Notes: a model not told the origin generated them from the sequence alone. 64,000 nt of DNA from DASPWW01 sp963803425 (GCA_963803425.1 CAWDMA010000001.1:124001-188000); one strand, 5' to 3'. Positions 7,399 to 16,531 are shown, counted from the first letter of the stretch. Numbers and translations: made by a program.

Positions 7399-10133
7399 GC
7401 GCCGGTGGTGTGATGGGAGGGCAGGGGATTGTTCGGGGGCTCGGCTTGGCGACCCTTCTGCTGTGCGCGATCGGGGCGATGCTCGCGCTCGCGCCGGGCG
7501 CCTGGGCGACCACGATCACGGTGAACACCAACGCCGACGGGGCGCCGGCCGACGACGGAAGCTGCATGCTGAGGGAGGCGATCGTGGCCTCCAACACCGA
7601 CACCGCCTCGGGAGCATCGGGCGGCGAGTGCGCCGCGGGATCGGGCGCGGACACGATCGCGTTCGACGGCGCGCAGTTCGACTTCGCCACCGGCGGCACG
7701 GAGGCGGACAGCACGATCACGATCGACACCTCGGGTACCGGGGACCTGCCGGCCAACGGTCAGCAGGTCGCTGTCGACGGGTGCAGCGCGACGCCCGACC
7801 ACGCCGGGCCGTGCGTCGGGCTGCGGCCCGACGTCACTGGTACCGCGACTGCAATCCGGGTCACCGCGAGCAATTCGGCGGTGCGCGGCCTCGCGATCAC
7901 TCACGCGTTCCAGGGGCTGTTCTACGGCGCCGACAACACGGGGCTGGAGCTGACCAACGACTGGTTCGGGATCAGGCTCGGTGGAGGGGCGGAGGGGAAC
8001 ACCGTAGGTGCCACCCTGGCCGGAGATCAGGCGACGGTCGGCGGTACCGCCGGCGCGACTGGAAGCTCGCCCGCCGATCGGAACGTGTTCGGCAACAACG
8101 CCGCGCTCTTCGCGGGAAGCACGGCGGTGGCGATCACCGGGAGCTCGAACACCGTGCTCGGCAACTACTTCGGGGCCGCCGCCGACGGCACGACGAGCGC
8201 ACCCAACGACACCGACATCGAGGTTCAGGGCCCGAACGGCACGGACGCGCCGCAGGACAACGTGATCGGGGGCACCGTGAGCACCGCAGCCGCCGCCACC
8301 TCCGCGTGCGACGACGTTTGCAACGTGATCGCATCGGGGACCGAGAACGCCGGCGTGGTGCTCGGCGGAGCAGACGGGTCGGGCAACGTGCCACCCTCCG
8401 ACACCACGATCGCGGGGAACTTCGTCGGGCTGGACGTGAACGGCGACCCGCTTCCGAACGCGGTCGGGATCGACGTCGGCCAGTCACACGGGACGACGAT
8501 CGGCGGCGACGATCCCGACGACGGCGATCGGAACTACATCGGCGGCACCGTCGGCGATGCGGGTTCCGGCGTCAACTCCGGCAACGACTCGACCGGGCTC
8601 CTGATGCGCGGCAACTACCTCAGCCTGACCACGGACGGCACGGCCGCCGCGCCGACCGGAACCTCCGCGTCTGCCCGGATCCGCGGCACCGGCCCGGAGA
8701 TCCGCGACAACCGCTTCGGGTCGAGCCCGGACGGCCCGTTCGTCGGCCTCGAGCTGCTGGCGGACATGGGCGTGGTCGCGGGCAACGTGTTCGGGGTGGG
8801 CACGGGAGGCGAGGACCTCGGTCATCCCGAGAGCGCGATCGAGGTGTTCGGGAACAGCAACCTGATCGGCGGGTCCGCCGGCTCCGAGGCGAACGTGATC
8901 GGGTTCAGCGACAGCTCGGGCGACATCGCCGGCGGCGCGCCGGGGATCACGCTGCAGGGCGGCGACGGCAACCCCGTGGACGGCAACTACATCGGGACGG
9001 ACGCCAGCGCCGCCGACCTCGGAAACGAGGGCCCCGGAGTGCTGGTCGAGGGGGACTCCCACGACAATGTGGTAGGCGGCACGACCGCCGCGTCCGAGAA
9101 CGTGATCTCGAACAACGGCGAGGGCGGCAACGGGGCCGACGCGATCACGATCGAGGACGACCCCGACAACACCAGCAACCGCCTGCTCCGCAACACCGGA
9201 GCCGGCAACGCCGACCTGTTCATCGATCTGGGTGCCGACGGCGCCGGGAACAACGGCGCCACGGGGCCGAATCACGGGGTGCAGGCTCCGACCGGGCTCG
9301 TCGCCAGCACCACGCGATACGTGGGGCTGGCCGAGCCGGGCGCAGTCGTGCGCGCCTACGACGCCGACGGCGCGCAGTTCGGGCGGATCGACGCGTTCCT
9401 CGGCCAGGCGACGACCGACTCCAACGGGCTGTGGCACGTGACGTACGGGGCGCCGGTACCGCTCGCCCGGCACGTGGACGCGAACCAGACCTCCGGGCTG
9501 AACTCGTCGGAGACGGTGGGGGGGATCCAGGCGGTCGACGGAGCCGACTCGACGCCCCCGAACACGTCGATCACCTCAGGCCCCCCATCGCCGACCAGCG
9601 ACAAGACGCCCGACTTCAAGTTCGTCGCCAACGAGGGCGGTGCAAGGTTCCTTTGTCGCGTCGACTTCGAGGACTGGCAGTCCTGCGACTCGGGGGCCTT
9701 CACGACCCAGCCGCTGGCGAACGGGCCCCACACGTTCCACGCGCTCGCGATCGATGCCGCCGGCAACGTGGATCCGACCGATGCGGCCCGCACCTTCACG
9801 GTCGACACCTCGGCGGCGCCACCGCCGGGCGGCGGGTCGGCTGACACCAGAGCGCCGGAGACCGAGATAACCGAGGCTCCCAAGAAGAAGGTGAAGTCGA
9901 AGAAGAAGAAGGTGAAGGTGACGTTCGGGTTCTCGGCCGACGAGCCCGGCTCGAGCTTCGAGTGCTCCCTGGACGGCGATCCGTTCGAGCCGTGCACCTC
10001 CCCCGACAAGGAGAAGGTGAAAAAGGGCAAGCACACCTTCGGGGTGCGGGCGAAGGACGCGGCCGGGAACGTGGACTCCACGCCGGCCGAGGACGGCTTC
10101 AAGGTGAGGAAGAAGAAGAAGAAGAAGAAGTAG
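7395..10133 (+). CDS. Secreted CSLREA-type parallel beta-helix protein with poly-lysine tail
   Basis: A 912-residue exported protein. An N-terminal signal peptide (GLGLATLLLCAIGAMLAL, cleavage near APGAWA) is followed by a CSLREA-type motif (GSCMLREAIVASNTD). Many Asn/Gly-rich parallel beta-helix coils follow (repeated NVIGG, NYIGTD, GNYFG patterns, about residues 60-650). The C-terminus holds two modules of the Ig-like type: NTSITSGPPSP...FLCRVDFEDWQSCDSG and FECSLDGDPFEPCTSP, each with a cysteine pair and an AIDAAGNVD or AKDAAGNVD ending. The last residues are a run of eight or more lysines encoded by AAG repeats. The GTG at 7395 is chosen because GAGGTGG lies upstream and it overlaps the previous stop; ATG 7413 is the alternative. 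It is likely a surface or polysaccharide-binding protein; no catalytic residues are recognised. Its paralogue is at 35872-37422. Confidence 0.85.
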   Translation: MSAGGVMGGQGIVRGLGLATLLLCAIGAMLALAPGAWATTITVNTNADGAPADDGSCMLREAIVASNTDTASGASGGECAAGSGADTIAFDGAQFDFATGGTEADSTITIDTSGTGDLPANGQQVAVDGCSATPDHAGPCVGLRPDVTGTATAIRVTASNSAVRGLAITHAFQGLFYGADNTGLELTNDWFGIRLGGGAEGNTVGATLAGDQATVGGTAGATGSSPADRNVFGNNAALFAGSTAVAITGSSNTVLGNYFGAAADGTTSAPNDTDIEVQGPNGTDAPQDNVIGGTVSTAAAATSACDDVCNVIASGTENAGVVLGGADGSGNVPPSDTTIAGNFVGLDVNGDPLPNAVGIDVGQSHGTTIGGDDPDDGDRNYIGGTVGDAGSGVNSGNDSTGLLMRGNYLSLTTDGTAAAPTGTSASARIRGTGPEIRDNRFGSSPDGPFVGLELLADMGVVAGNVFGVGTGGEDLGHPESAIEVFGNSNLIGGSAGSEANVIGFSDSSGDIAGGAPGITLQGGDGNPVDGNYIGTDASAADLGNEGPGVLVEGDSHDNVVGGTTAASENVISNNGEGGNGADAITIEDDPDNTSNRLLRNTGAGNADLFIDLGADGAGNNGATGPNHGVQAPTGLVASTTRYVGLAEPGAVVRAYDADGAQFGRIDAFLGQATTDSNGLWHVTYGAPVPLARHVDANQTSGLNSSETVGGIQAVDGADSTPPNTSITSGPPSPTSDKTPDFKFVANEGGARFLCRVDFEDWQSCDSGAFTTQPLANGPHTFHALAIDAAGNVDPTDAARTFTVDTSAAPPPGGGSADTRAPETEITEAPKKKVKSKKKKVKVTFGFSADEPGSSFECSLDGDPFEPCTSPDKEKVKKGKHTFGVRAKDAAGNVDSTPAEDGFKVRKKKKKKK

Positions 10134-10949
10134 CGTCGCCGAACCGCGCCTGGACGGGCGCGTGATCGGAGAGCCGCAGCGAGAGCCCGTCCCGCGGGAT
10201 CTCACGGGTTTCGGCGGGCCACGATGTGGGCGCCTCCAGAATCTCGGCATTGCGGACGAGCAGGTGGTCGAGCGCGTCCGGAGCCGTCACCGGCGCCAGC
10301 CCGTAGCGCTGCGCGAGCTCGTCGTAGACGCCGCTCTGCACCGGGCGGATGTTGAAGTCACCACCGAGGATCAGCGGGGCGTCGCCCGCGAGCGCCACGG
10401 CGCGCTCCGCAGCCAGCCGCACCTCCTGCTCGGCGAGCGGGTGGACCCGGGTCGACGCGTGCAGGTTGCCGATGCAGAGGCCGTCGCCGCGCCGTGTCAG
10501 CGCCATCATCCGGCGCTCGGGCCGACCAGGCCGCATCACGACCTCGGCCCTCGCGATGATCCGACCGGCGGCGCCGTCTCGGCGCCGGACCAGGGTGAGG
10601 TTCGAGCCGCCCTCCCATGAGCCGGTCAGGTCGGGGTTCCAGCGATGCAGCCAGCCCTGCACCGCCGGCCACCGGTTGCGCGAGGTGAGCACTCAGGTGC
10701 GGCTCGGCGCCGCACGCGGCCGCGAGCCGGTCCGACCACCGCGGCGGGCACTCCTGGAGCAGGGCGACGTCCCACTCCGCTGCCGCCAGCATCGCGGCGT
10801 ACTCCGAGAGCAGGTCGCGGTTGACCTGCACGTGCGTGGCGTTCCGCTCGGTGATCCGGAGCAGCTTCGAGCGCAGCGTGAACAGGTCCGGGGTCGGGTG
10901 GCGCGTCGCGGCCGTGGAACAGGTTCCAGGTCAGGGCCCGGGTGGGCAC
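10099..10949 (-). pseudogene. Endonuclease/exonuclease/phosphatase family protein, two frameshifts
   Basis: The pieces of an EEP-superfamily phosphodiesterase lie in three frames. The start MPTRALTWNLFHGRDA (GTG 10949) has the first metal-site Asn. The middle reads DLFTLRSKL then NRDLLSEYAAMLAAAEWDVALLQE, with the catalytic Glu in LLQEC. The C-terminal piece has NLHAS, LILGGDFNIRP (GDFN motif), the DALDHLLV loop and SDHAPV (catalytic His). The first shift is at the G4 run 10890-10893, where one base is extra. The second is at 10692-10693. The two do not cancel, so the gene is broken as given. All catalytic motifs survive, which argues for sequence errors. The 3' end overlaps the beta-helix gene by 35 bp. 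The start is divergent from argF, 26 bp away. Confidence 0.8.
10110..10131 (+). repeat. AAG trinucleotide repeat coding poly-lysine
   Basis: Seven tandem AAG codons at the end of the beta-helix gene encode its cationic tail. On the opposite strand the same bases form a poly-serine end in the overlapping 3' end of the nuclease gene. Such a tract can slip, so its length may vary between strains or reads. Confidence 0.7.
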
Positions 10950-10975
10950 GTGCGTAGTATCGACGCCCTTCCCGG

Positions 10976-11872
10976 ATGCCCCCGCGCGACTTCATCACCG
11001 GCGAGGAGCTGTCCGCCGCCGAGCTGACGGCGCTGCTGGACCGCGCGGCGGAGCTGAAGGCGGGACGCGCGGCCGGGGAGGGCCGGGCGGCGCTCGACGG
11101 GAGGTCGGTCGCCCTCCTGTTCGAGAGGCCCTCCACCCGCACCCGCGTCTCGTTCGAGGTCGGGGTCGCCGAGCTGGGCGCCACGCCGGTGGTGCTGCGC
11201 GGAGACGAGATGCAGCTCACTCGCGGCGAGTCGATCGCCGACACGGCGCGGGTGCTGACCCGGATCGTCCACGCGATCGGGATCCGCTCCGGCTCGGACG
11301 AGCGTGTCGCGGAGCTCGCCGCGGCGTCGTCGGTGCCGGTGATCAACATGCTGACCCCGGCGCACCATCCCTGCCAGGCGCTCGCCGACCTGATGACGCT
11401 GCGAGAGCGGTTCGGCGAGCTCGACGGGCTCCGGCTCGCCTACGTTGGCGACGGGAACAACGTGACGCGCTCGCTCGTCCTGCTGGGCAGGATGGCGGGG
11501 GTCGAGGTGACGGTCGCCTCTCCGTCGGGCTACAGGATCGAGCCCGGCCTCGCCATGTCCGACCACGACGATCCTCGCGACGCGGTCGCGGGCGCCGACG
11601 CGGTGTACACCGACACATGGGTGAGCATGGCCGACGACCTCGCCGCTGCCGAGCGCCGCCGTGCCGACCTCGAGCCATACCGCCTCGACACCGAGCTGCT
11701 CGCGGCTGCGTCCGAGCGCGCCGTCGCGATGCATTGCCTCCCCGCCCACCCCGGGGAGGAGATCAGCGAGGACGTCCTCTACGGCGAGCGCTCCGTCGTC
11801 TGGGACCAGGCCGAGAACCGGCTGCACACCCAGAAGGCGCTGCTGGAGCTGCTGGTCGGCCGAGCCGCCTAG
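10976..11872 (+). CDS. argF: Ornithine carbamoyltransferase
   Basis: A 298-residue cytoplasmic enzyme that makes citrulline from ornithine and carbamoyl phosphate in arginine synthesis. The carbamoyl-phosphate loop STRTR (FERPSTRTRVSFE, about residue 50), HPCQALADL (about 130) and the ornithine-loop motif MHCLPAHPGEEI (about 255) are all present, and the length is normal. ATG 10976 is preceded by TAGTAT (10955-10960), a plausible -10 element for a short leader. No other arg genes are adjacent. The tRNA-Glu gene follows 11 bp after the stop on the same strand. Confidence 0.93.
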   Translation: MPPRDFITGEELSAAELTALLDRAAELKAGRAAGEGRAALDGRSVALLFERPSTRTRVSFEVGVAELGATPVVLRGDEMQLTRGESIADTARVLTRIVHAIGIRSGSDERVAELAAASSVPVINMLTPAHHPCQALADLMTLRERFGELDGLRLAYVGDGNNVTRSLVLLGRMAGVEVTVASPSGYRIEPGLAMSDHDDPRDAVAGADAVYTDTWVSMADDLAAAERRRADLEPYRLDTELLAAASERAVAMHCLPAHPGEEISEDVLYGERSVVWDQAENRLHTQKALLELLVGRAA

Positions 11873-11883
11873 ACTCAGCCGCG

Positions 11884-11958
11884 GGCCCCGTGGTGTAACG
11901 GTTCAGCACGCCAGCCTTTCAAGCTGGAAGAGATCGGGTTCGATTCCCGCCGGGGCCA
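11884..11958 (+). tRNA. tRNA-Glu (anticodon TTC)
   Basis: The acceptor arm GGCCCCG pairs with CGGGGCC (11951-11957). The anticodon stem CCAGC/GCTGG encloses CTTTCAA, giving anticodon TTC. The T loop GTTCGATTC is present. The discriminator base is A and CCA is not encoded. The gene is 75 nt and lies directly after argF. Confidence 0.92.
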
Positions 11959-11980
11959 TCGCGCCGGTGCCAGGCGAAGC

Positions 11981-13078
11981 TCAGTCCCTCACCATCCGCA
12001 GCGCCCGGCAGAAGGGCGCCCTACCGTCGGGGTCGTGGCCGGAGTCGATCCCCTCGATCCTCCACAGCGGCTCCCAGCAGCCGTGCTCGGTGAGGATCGC
12101 ACGGACCTCCTCCGCGGCGCCCGGCGGCAGCTCCTCGAACTGCTGGCGGAGCTGCTCCACGCACCACACCCGATAGGCGCTGGTTGGGACGTCGCGGTAG
12201 GTGGTCCCCTGGACGGTGAAGGAGTGCTTGGCGGCGCCGGCCCGGTGCGCAGCCGCGTTCGCGGCGAGCGCCTCCAGGTGCGCCTCACCCGCCTCCCGCA
12301 GGATCGGCGACCAGTCGGCCGGGACGCCGTCGAGCAGTTCCCGGTGGCCGAGCCTGCCGGCCCGTGCGCCCCACGTGCGGGCCGCCCACTCGTAGGTCGC
12401 CGGCGCGCGCTCCTGCATGATCCGCGCCGGCGTCGGGTCGTGCGCGAAGTGGCGCCAGAACGGCCCGATCAGGCCGATGTCGGCGATCGTGGGTCGCTCG
12501 CCGAGCATGAACGGGCGCTCCCGGAAGATCGGCTCCAGCCACCCGAGCAGCCGGGTGTAGGCGGCCTCCGCATGGGGACGGGTGTGGGAGTCGATCCCGT
12601 CGCCGGTCACGAACAGCTGGGTCTGGCGCCGCGCCACCCCCAGACGCCGCGCCAGCACCGGCCCCGGCAGCCGGACGACCTCCTCGGCCAGCCGCTGCCC
12701 GGCGAGCAGCCGGTCGGCCGTGTAGCTCCATCGGTAGTGCATCGCGGGCCGCCACAGCCACTCGTCCGCGTAGTCCTCCACGAGCAGCGAGACGTAGCGC
12801 TGCACCGGGTCGGTCGGGATCACCGGCGGATCGGGACGCAGCCCTTCGAGCCACGCGATCATCGGCGTCGTGTCGCTGATCCACCGACCGTCGTCGAGCC
12901 GCACGGTCGGGTACTGGGTTGCGCCCAGGGCTCGGCGGACCACCCACCAGTAGTGGTAGGTGTCCAGCGCCCGGTAGGTGTACGGGATCTGCTTGTAGCG
13001 CAGGTACGCCTCGAACTTGCCCGTGAAGTACGAGATCCGGGCGCCGTACACGACCATTGCCGGGACGCGATCGGGCAT
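11981..13078 (-). CDS. Glutathione S-transferase-fold protein
   Basis: A 365-residue protein with an N-terminal thioredoxin-like GST domain (MVVYGARISYFTGKFEAYLR, then LGATQYPTVRLDDGRWISDT with the cis-Pro and Asp/Thr of the glutathione-binding region) and a helical C-terminal domain (residues about 110-290, with GERPTIADIGLIGPFWRHF, the usual N-capping motif). A C-terminal extension of about 90 residues is longer than in standard GSTs. It is cytoplasmic. Actinobacteria usually lack glutathione, so the thiol partner and reaction are unknown. It stands between the convergent tRNA-Glu and the upstream cupin gene. Confidence 0.8.
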   Translation of the reverse strand: MPDRVPAMVVYGARISYFTGKFEAYLRYKQIPYTYRALDTYHYWWVVRRALGATQYPTVRLDDGRWISDTTPMIAWLEGLRPDPPVIPTDPVQRYVSLLVEDYADEWLWRPAMHYRWSYTADRLLAGQRLAEEVVRLPGPVLARRLGVARRQTQLFVTGDGIDSHTRPHAEAAYTRLLGWLEPIFRERPFMLGERPTIADIGLIGPFWRHFAHDPTPARIMQERAPATYEWAARTWGARAGRLGHRELLDGVPADWSPILREAGEAHLEALAANAAAHRAGAAKHSFTVQGTTYRDVPTSAYRVWCVEQLRQQFEELPPGAAEEVRAILTEHGCWEPLWRIEGIDSGHDPDGRAPFCRALRMVRD

Positions 13079-13106
13079 CGATGCGGACCCGTCGGCCCGG
13101 GGCGGC

Positions 13107-13589
13107 TCAGCCCGGCGTCGAGGGCTGAGCGCCCGTTCGCAGCAGGTTGGCGAGCAGGATCACGACCTTGTGCTTGCCCTTGTTGATCGCCGAGTGGTGG
13201 TCGGACGGCTGCTCCACGATCCACTCGCCGGCCTTGATCTTCCCCTTCTGGCCCGCCGAGATCGTCCGGACCAGCTCCGGGCTCTCGTCGGCCTCGCCCT
13301 TCATCACGTTCACCACTCCCGTCGACACCTTGTAGGTGAGCGTCCCCTTCCGGACCTGCGCGATCTGGGTGCCCTCGTGGTGGTGGAGCGCGAGGTTGAC
13401 ACCCGCCGGGATCACCACGCGGGAGAGGCCGAGCGTGCGGTCGGGCGCGCGCACCACCTCCGTTGACTGGGCCAGCGCGTCGCGGGTCGCCTGCTTTTCC
13501 TCGCCCCCGCCGGCGACCACGACTGCGGCACCGGCCAGCGCCAGCGCGGCGGTCGCCCCCGCGACGAGCGCGATCAGATTGCCCCGCAT
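13107..13589 (-). CDS. Exported cupin-domain protein
   Basis: A 160-residue protein (ATG 13589; GTG 13598 also possible). An N-terminal hydrophobic segment (LIALVAGATAALALAGAAVVVAG) acts as a signal or membrane anchor, and one small cupin barrel follows. The cupin has VVIPAGVNLALHHHEGTQIA (metal-type His cluster) and the second motif with GEWIVEQPSDHHSAINKG. The His-rich pockets suggest metal binding; no substrate can be named. It follows fabI by only 10 bp on the same strand, so it may be the last gene of the fatty-acid operon transcript. Confidence 0.75.
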   Translation of the reverse strand: MRGNLIALVAGATAALALAGAAVVVAGGGEEKQATRDALAQSTEVVRAPDRTLGLSRVVIPAGVNLALHHHEGTQIAQVRKGTLTYKVSTGVVNVMKGEADESPELVRTISAGQKGKIKAGEWIVEQPSDHHSAINKGKHKVVILLANLLRTGAQPSTPG

Positions 13590-13599
13590 CCGCGGCACC

Positions 13600-14412
13600 C
13601 TACCCGGTGGCGTCGGGGTCGAGCCGCTCGATCAGCGGGGCGCCCATCGCGTGGAACCCACCGTCGACGTGCAGGATCTCGCCGCCGATCGCGCGGGCCC
13701 GGTCGGAGAGCAGGAACAGGACCGCGTCGGCGACGGGCGCCGGGTCGTGGCTGTCCCACCCGAGCGGCGCCTGCGCTCCCCACAGCTCCGCGAGCTTCCC
13801 GAACCCCGGGATCCCGCTCGCGGCCGGGGTGGAGAGCGGCCCCGCCGAGACCAGGTTGACGCGAACCCCGCGAGGGCCGAGGTCGCGGGCGACGTACCGC
13901 GCGGTCGACTCGAGCGCCGCCTTCGCCACCCCCATCCAGTCGTACGCGGGCCACGCGAGCGAAGCGTCGAACGTGAGCCCGACGAGGCCCCCGCCCGGGG
14001 GGCCCTCTCCCTCGGCGTACAGCGGCGCCAGCGCCTCCGCGAGCGCCTTCAGCGAGTAGGCGCTGATCTCGAACGCGCTCGTCGCGCTCTCGCGCGGCGC
14101 GTTCATGAACTCGCCGCCGAGCGCGTCCTCGGGCGCGAACGCGATCGCGTGGACCGCGCCGTCGATCCCGCCCCACCGCTTTCGGAGGTCCTCCCGCAGC
14201 GTCTCGAAGTCACCCGGCTCGTTCACGTCCAGCTCCAGCACGTCCGGGGTCTCCGGGAGCCGCTTCGCCGCCCGCTCGGTCAGCCGCCGCACCCGTCCGA
14301 AGCTGGTCAGCACGACCTCCGCGCCCGCCTCCTGGGCGGCCGCGGCGACCGCGAACGCAATGCTGTGGTTGTTGACGACCCCGGTGACGAGGACGCGCTT
14401 GCCGCCGAGCAT
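13600..14412 (-). CDS. fabI: Enoyl-ACP reductase (NADH), FabI
   Basis: A 270-residue short-chain dehydrogenase-type enzyme catalysing the last reduction of each fatty-acid elongation cycle. The FabI-type cofactor loop VTGVVNNHSIAFAVA replaces the usual GxxxGxG, and the catalytic segment YDWMGVAKAALES has Tyr and Lys six residues apart, the FabI/InhA spacing. ATG 14412 begins MLGGKRVLVTG. It is the downstream enzyme gene of the FAS-II operon running from fabD at 20613. It is the likely target of triclosan/isoniazid-type inhibitors (family knowledge). Confidence 0.93.
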   Translation of the reverse strand: MLGGKRVLVTGVVNNHSIAFAVAAAAQEAGAEVVLTSFGRVRRLTERAAKRLPETPDVLELDVNEPGDFETLREDLRKRWGGIDGAVHAIAFAPEDALGGEFMNAPRESATSAFEISAYSLKALAEALAPLYAEGEGPPGGGLVGLTFDASLAWPAYDWMGVAKAALESTARYVARDLGPRGVRVNLVSAGPLSTPAASGIPGFGKLAELWGAQAPLGWDSHDPAPVADAVLFLLSDRARAIGGEILHVDGGFHAMGAPLIERLDPDATG

Positions 14413-14423
14413 GGATGCAGAAG

Positions 14424-15086
14424 CTATCCGCGGGCGCCGTCGCTGTCGATCCCCAGCTCGTCGCGGAGCAGCCGGGCCATCTCGTACGCGGCGCGCTCGT
14501 GGCCCGCGGCGGAGGGATGGAGGCCGTCGGGACCGAAGTTCTCGGCGTCTGCCAGGCCGGGGTGGTCGACGACGTCGAAGCACGGCACCCCGCGCTCGGC
14601 GGAGATCCGCCGGGTAGCCTCGTTGACGCTCTGCAGGCCGCTCACGACGCGTGCCCGCGTCCGCGGCCCGAGCTCGAGGAAGTTCCACCCCTCCGGCGAG
14701 GTCGCAGTGACCAGCGCCACTCCCGGGAGCGCGGCGCGCAGCCGGTCGAGGATCTGCGCCAGCCGGCCCGCGTACCCGCCGACGTCGGGCCGGACGGTGA
14801 GCAGCACGTCATTGGCGCCGCAGATCACCGACACGAGGTCGGGCTCGAGCTGGATCGCGGTTCCGACCTGCTCCAGCACGACCTCGCTGGTCGCGCCCTC
14901 GGACGCGAGGTTGGAGTACTTGAACCCGGGGTTGCGCAGGCGCAGCCCGCGCGCGATCCGGTCGGCCCACCGCTCCCCGTCCGCGCAGCCCTTGCCGGCG
15001 GTGAAGCTGTCACCGAGCGCGACGAAGCAGGACACGCTGCGCCCCGCTCCGTTCCGCTCTCCCTGCATGCTCGAGTCCCTGGCCAT
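14424..15086 (-). CDS. SGNH/GDSL hydrolase within the FAS operon
   Basis: A 220-residue SGNH-fold esterase. Block I is FVALGDSFTAGKG (nucleophile Ser), the block III region is ICGANDVLL (Asn), and block V is GPDGLHPSAAGHERAA (Asp and His). ATG 15086 has a good ribosome site (GGAGGAG) and no signal peptide, so it is cytoplasmic. It lies 20 bp after the carboxyltransferase gene and 11 bp before fabI. That position suggests acyl-thioesterase activity of the TesA kind, but this is inference; the family also includes lysophospholipases and carbohydrate esterases. Confidence 0.85.
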   Translation of the reverse strand: MARDSSMQGERNGAGRSVSCFVALGDSFTAGKGCADGERWADRIARGLRLRNPGFKYSNLASEGATSEVVLEQVGTAIQLEPDLVSVICGANDVLLTVRPDVGGYAGRLAQILDRLRAALPGVALVTATSPEGWNFLELGPRTRARVVSGLQSVNEATRRISAERGVPCFDVVDHPGLADAENFGPDGLHPSAAGHERAAYEMARLLRDELGIDSDGARG

Positions 15087-15106
15087 GGTCGTCTGCTCCT
15101 CCGCCG

Positions 15107-16531
15107 TCAACGCCGGCCCTCCAGCGAGCTCAGTGCCCACGCGAGCGACGCCCGCGTCTCGGTCGGCTCGATCACCTCGTCGATGAAGCCGTTGGCGGCT
15201 GCGGCCGGGGCGGTGAGATGCTCCTCGGCGTACGCGGCGGCAAGGTTCGCGCTCAGCGTCTCGGGGTCCGACGCGTCCCGCAGCCGGCGCCGGTGGACGA
15301 TTCCGACCGCCTGGCTCGCGGCCATGATCCCGATCTCCGCGCCGGGCCACGCGAGCACGACGTCGGCGCCGAGGTCCTTCGAGTTCATCGTGATCACTGC
15401 GCCGCCGTAGGCCTTCCGGATCACCAGCGTCAGCTTCGGCACGGTTGCGCCGGCGAACGCGCGCAGCAGCGAGGCGCCCTGGCGGATCACGCCGGCGCCC
15501 TCCTGGCGACTGCCCGGCATGAACCCCGGGGTGTCGACCATCACCACCAGCGGGATCCTGAAGCGGTCGCACAGGTTCACGAACCACGCTGCCTTCTCCG
15601 ACGCCTCGGCGTCGATCACGCCGCCGAGCCGCCGGGGCTGGTTGGCGACGATCGCCACCGGGCGGCCGTCGATCCGGGCGAAGCCCGTGACCATGTTCGT
15701 CGCCCACCGCGAGCACATCTCCATCAGCCGGCCACCGTCGACGGTGGCGGCGATCACGTCGCGCACGTCGTACACCTTGCGGCTCTCGGCTGGGACCGGC
15801 GCGCCGGGGTCGAACCCGGCCGGGTCGCGCGGGTCCGCGAGCGGCAGGCTCTCGCCGATCGACTGCGGCAGCAGTCCGAGCAGCTCGCGGACGAGCTCCT
15901 CCGCCTCCTCGTCGGTCGGGGCGACCATCTGGCACACGCCGTTGCCCTCGTGCACGCGCGGTCCGCCGAGGCCCTCCATCGTGATCTGCTCGCCGAGCGC
16001 CTCGCGCACCACGCGGGGCCCGGTCAGGAACATCCGCGCGTCCCCGGTCATCAGGACGAAGTCGGTGAGCGCCGGCGAGTAGGAGCCGCCACCCGCCGAC
16101 ACCCCGGTGACGACGGAGACCTGCGGGACCTTGGAGGCGAGGTCGACGCTGGCGCGGAAGATCCGCCCGTACCCGGCGAGGCCCGCGTGCCCCTCCTGGA
16201 GCCGCGCCCCACCGGACTCGACGAACCCGACCACCGGCGCCCGCGCCGTCCCGGCGAGCTCCATCACCCGCACGATCGAGCTCGCGTGCGCCTCTCCGAG
16301 GCTGCCGCCCATGAAGGTCGGGTCCTGCGCGTAGCAGAACACCGGACGCCCGCCGACCTCGCCTGCGCCGGCGACGACGCCGTCGCCCTCCTGGCTGCGG
16401 TCGCCGAGCCCGGTGGCGAGCACGCCGGAACGGATCGGCCGGAAGGTGTCGGGATCGCACAGCGACTCGAGCCGGCCGCGCGCGCCGGCGGGAGCCTGCT
16501 CGGGCGTCCTCGTGACGGTCGCGGTCGTCAC
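15107..16531 (-). CDS. Acyl-CoA carboxylase carboxyltransferase subunit (AccD-like)
   Basis: A 474-residue biotin-dependent carboxyltransferase that moves the carboxyl group from biotin to acetyl- or propionyl-CoA, supplying malonyl-type extender units. Two crotonase-like halves are present: the N-half with GFVESGGARLQEG and SVVTGVSAGGGSYSPALTD (oxyanion glycines), the C-half with VMVDTPGFMPGSRQE and LVIRKAYGGAVITMNSK. No zinc ribbon is seen, as in actinobacterial AccD/PccB. The GTG at 16531 overlaps the fabF stop (GTGA). The biotinylated alpha subunit is not in this window. Substrate preference (acetyl versus propionyl) cannot be read from sequence by eye. Confidence 0.88.
   Translation of the reverse strand: MTTATVTRTPEQAPAGARGRLESLCDPDTFRPIRSGVLATGLGDRSQEGDGVVAGAGEVGGRPVFCYAQDPTFMGGSLGEAHASSIVRVMELAGTARAPVVGFVESGGARLQEGHAGLAGYGRIFRASVDLASKVPQVSVVTGVSAGGGSYSPALTDFVLMTGDARMFLTGPRVVREALGEQITMEGLGGPRVHEGNGVCQMVAPTDEEAEELVRELLGLLPQSIGESLPLADPRDPAGFDPGAPVPAESRKVYDVRDVIAATVDGGRLMEMCSRWATNMVTGFARIDGRPVAIVANQPRRLGGVIDAEASEKAAWFVNLCDRFRIPLVVMVDTPGFMPGSRQEGAGVIRQGASLLRAFAGATVPKLTLVIRKAYGGAVITMNSKDLGADVVLAWPGAEIGIMAASQAVGIVHRRRLRDASDPETLSANLAAAYAEEHLTAPAAAANGFIDEVIEPTETRASLAWALSSLEGRR

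Noticed and set aside
10110..10131. Short tandem repeat as CRISPR or minisatellite
   Set aside because: It is a simple AAG coding repeat with no spacers.
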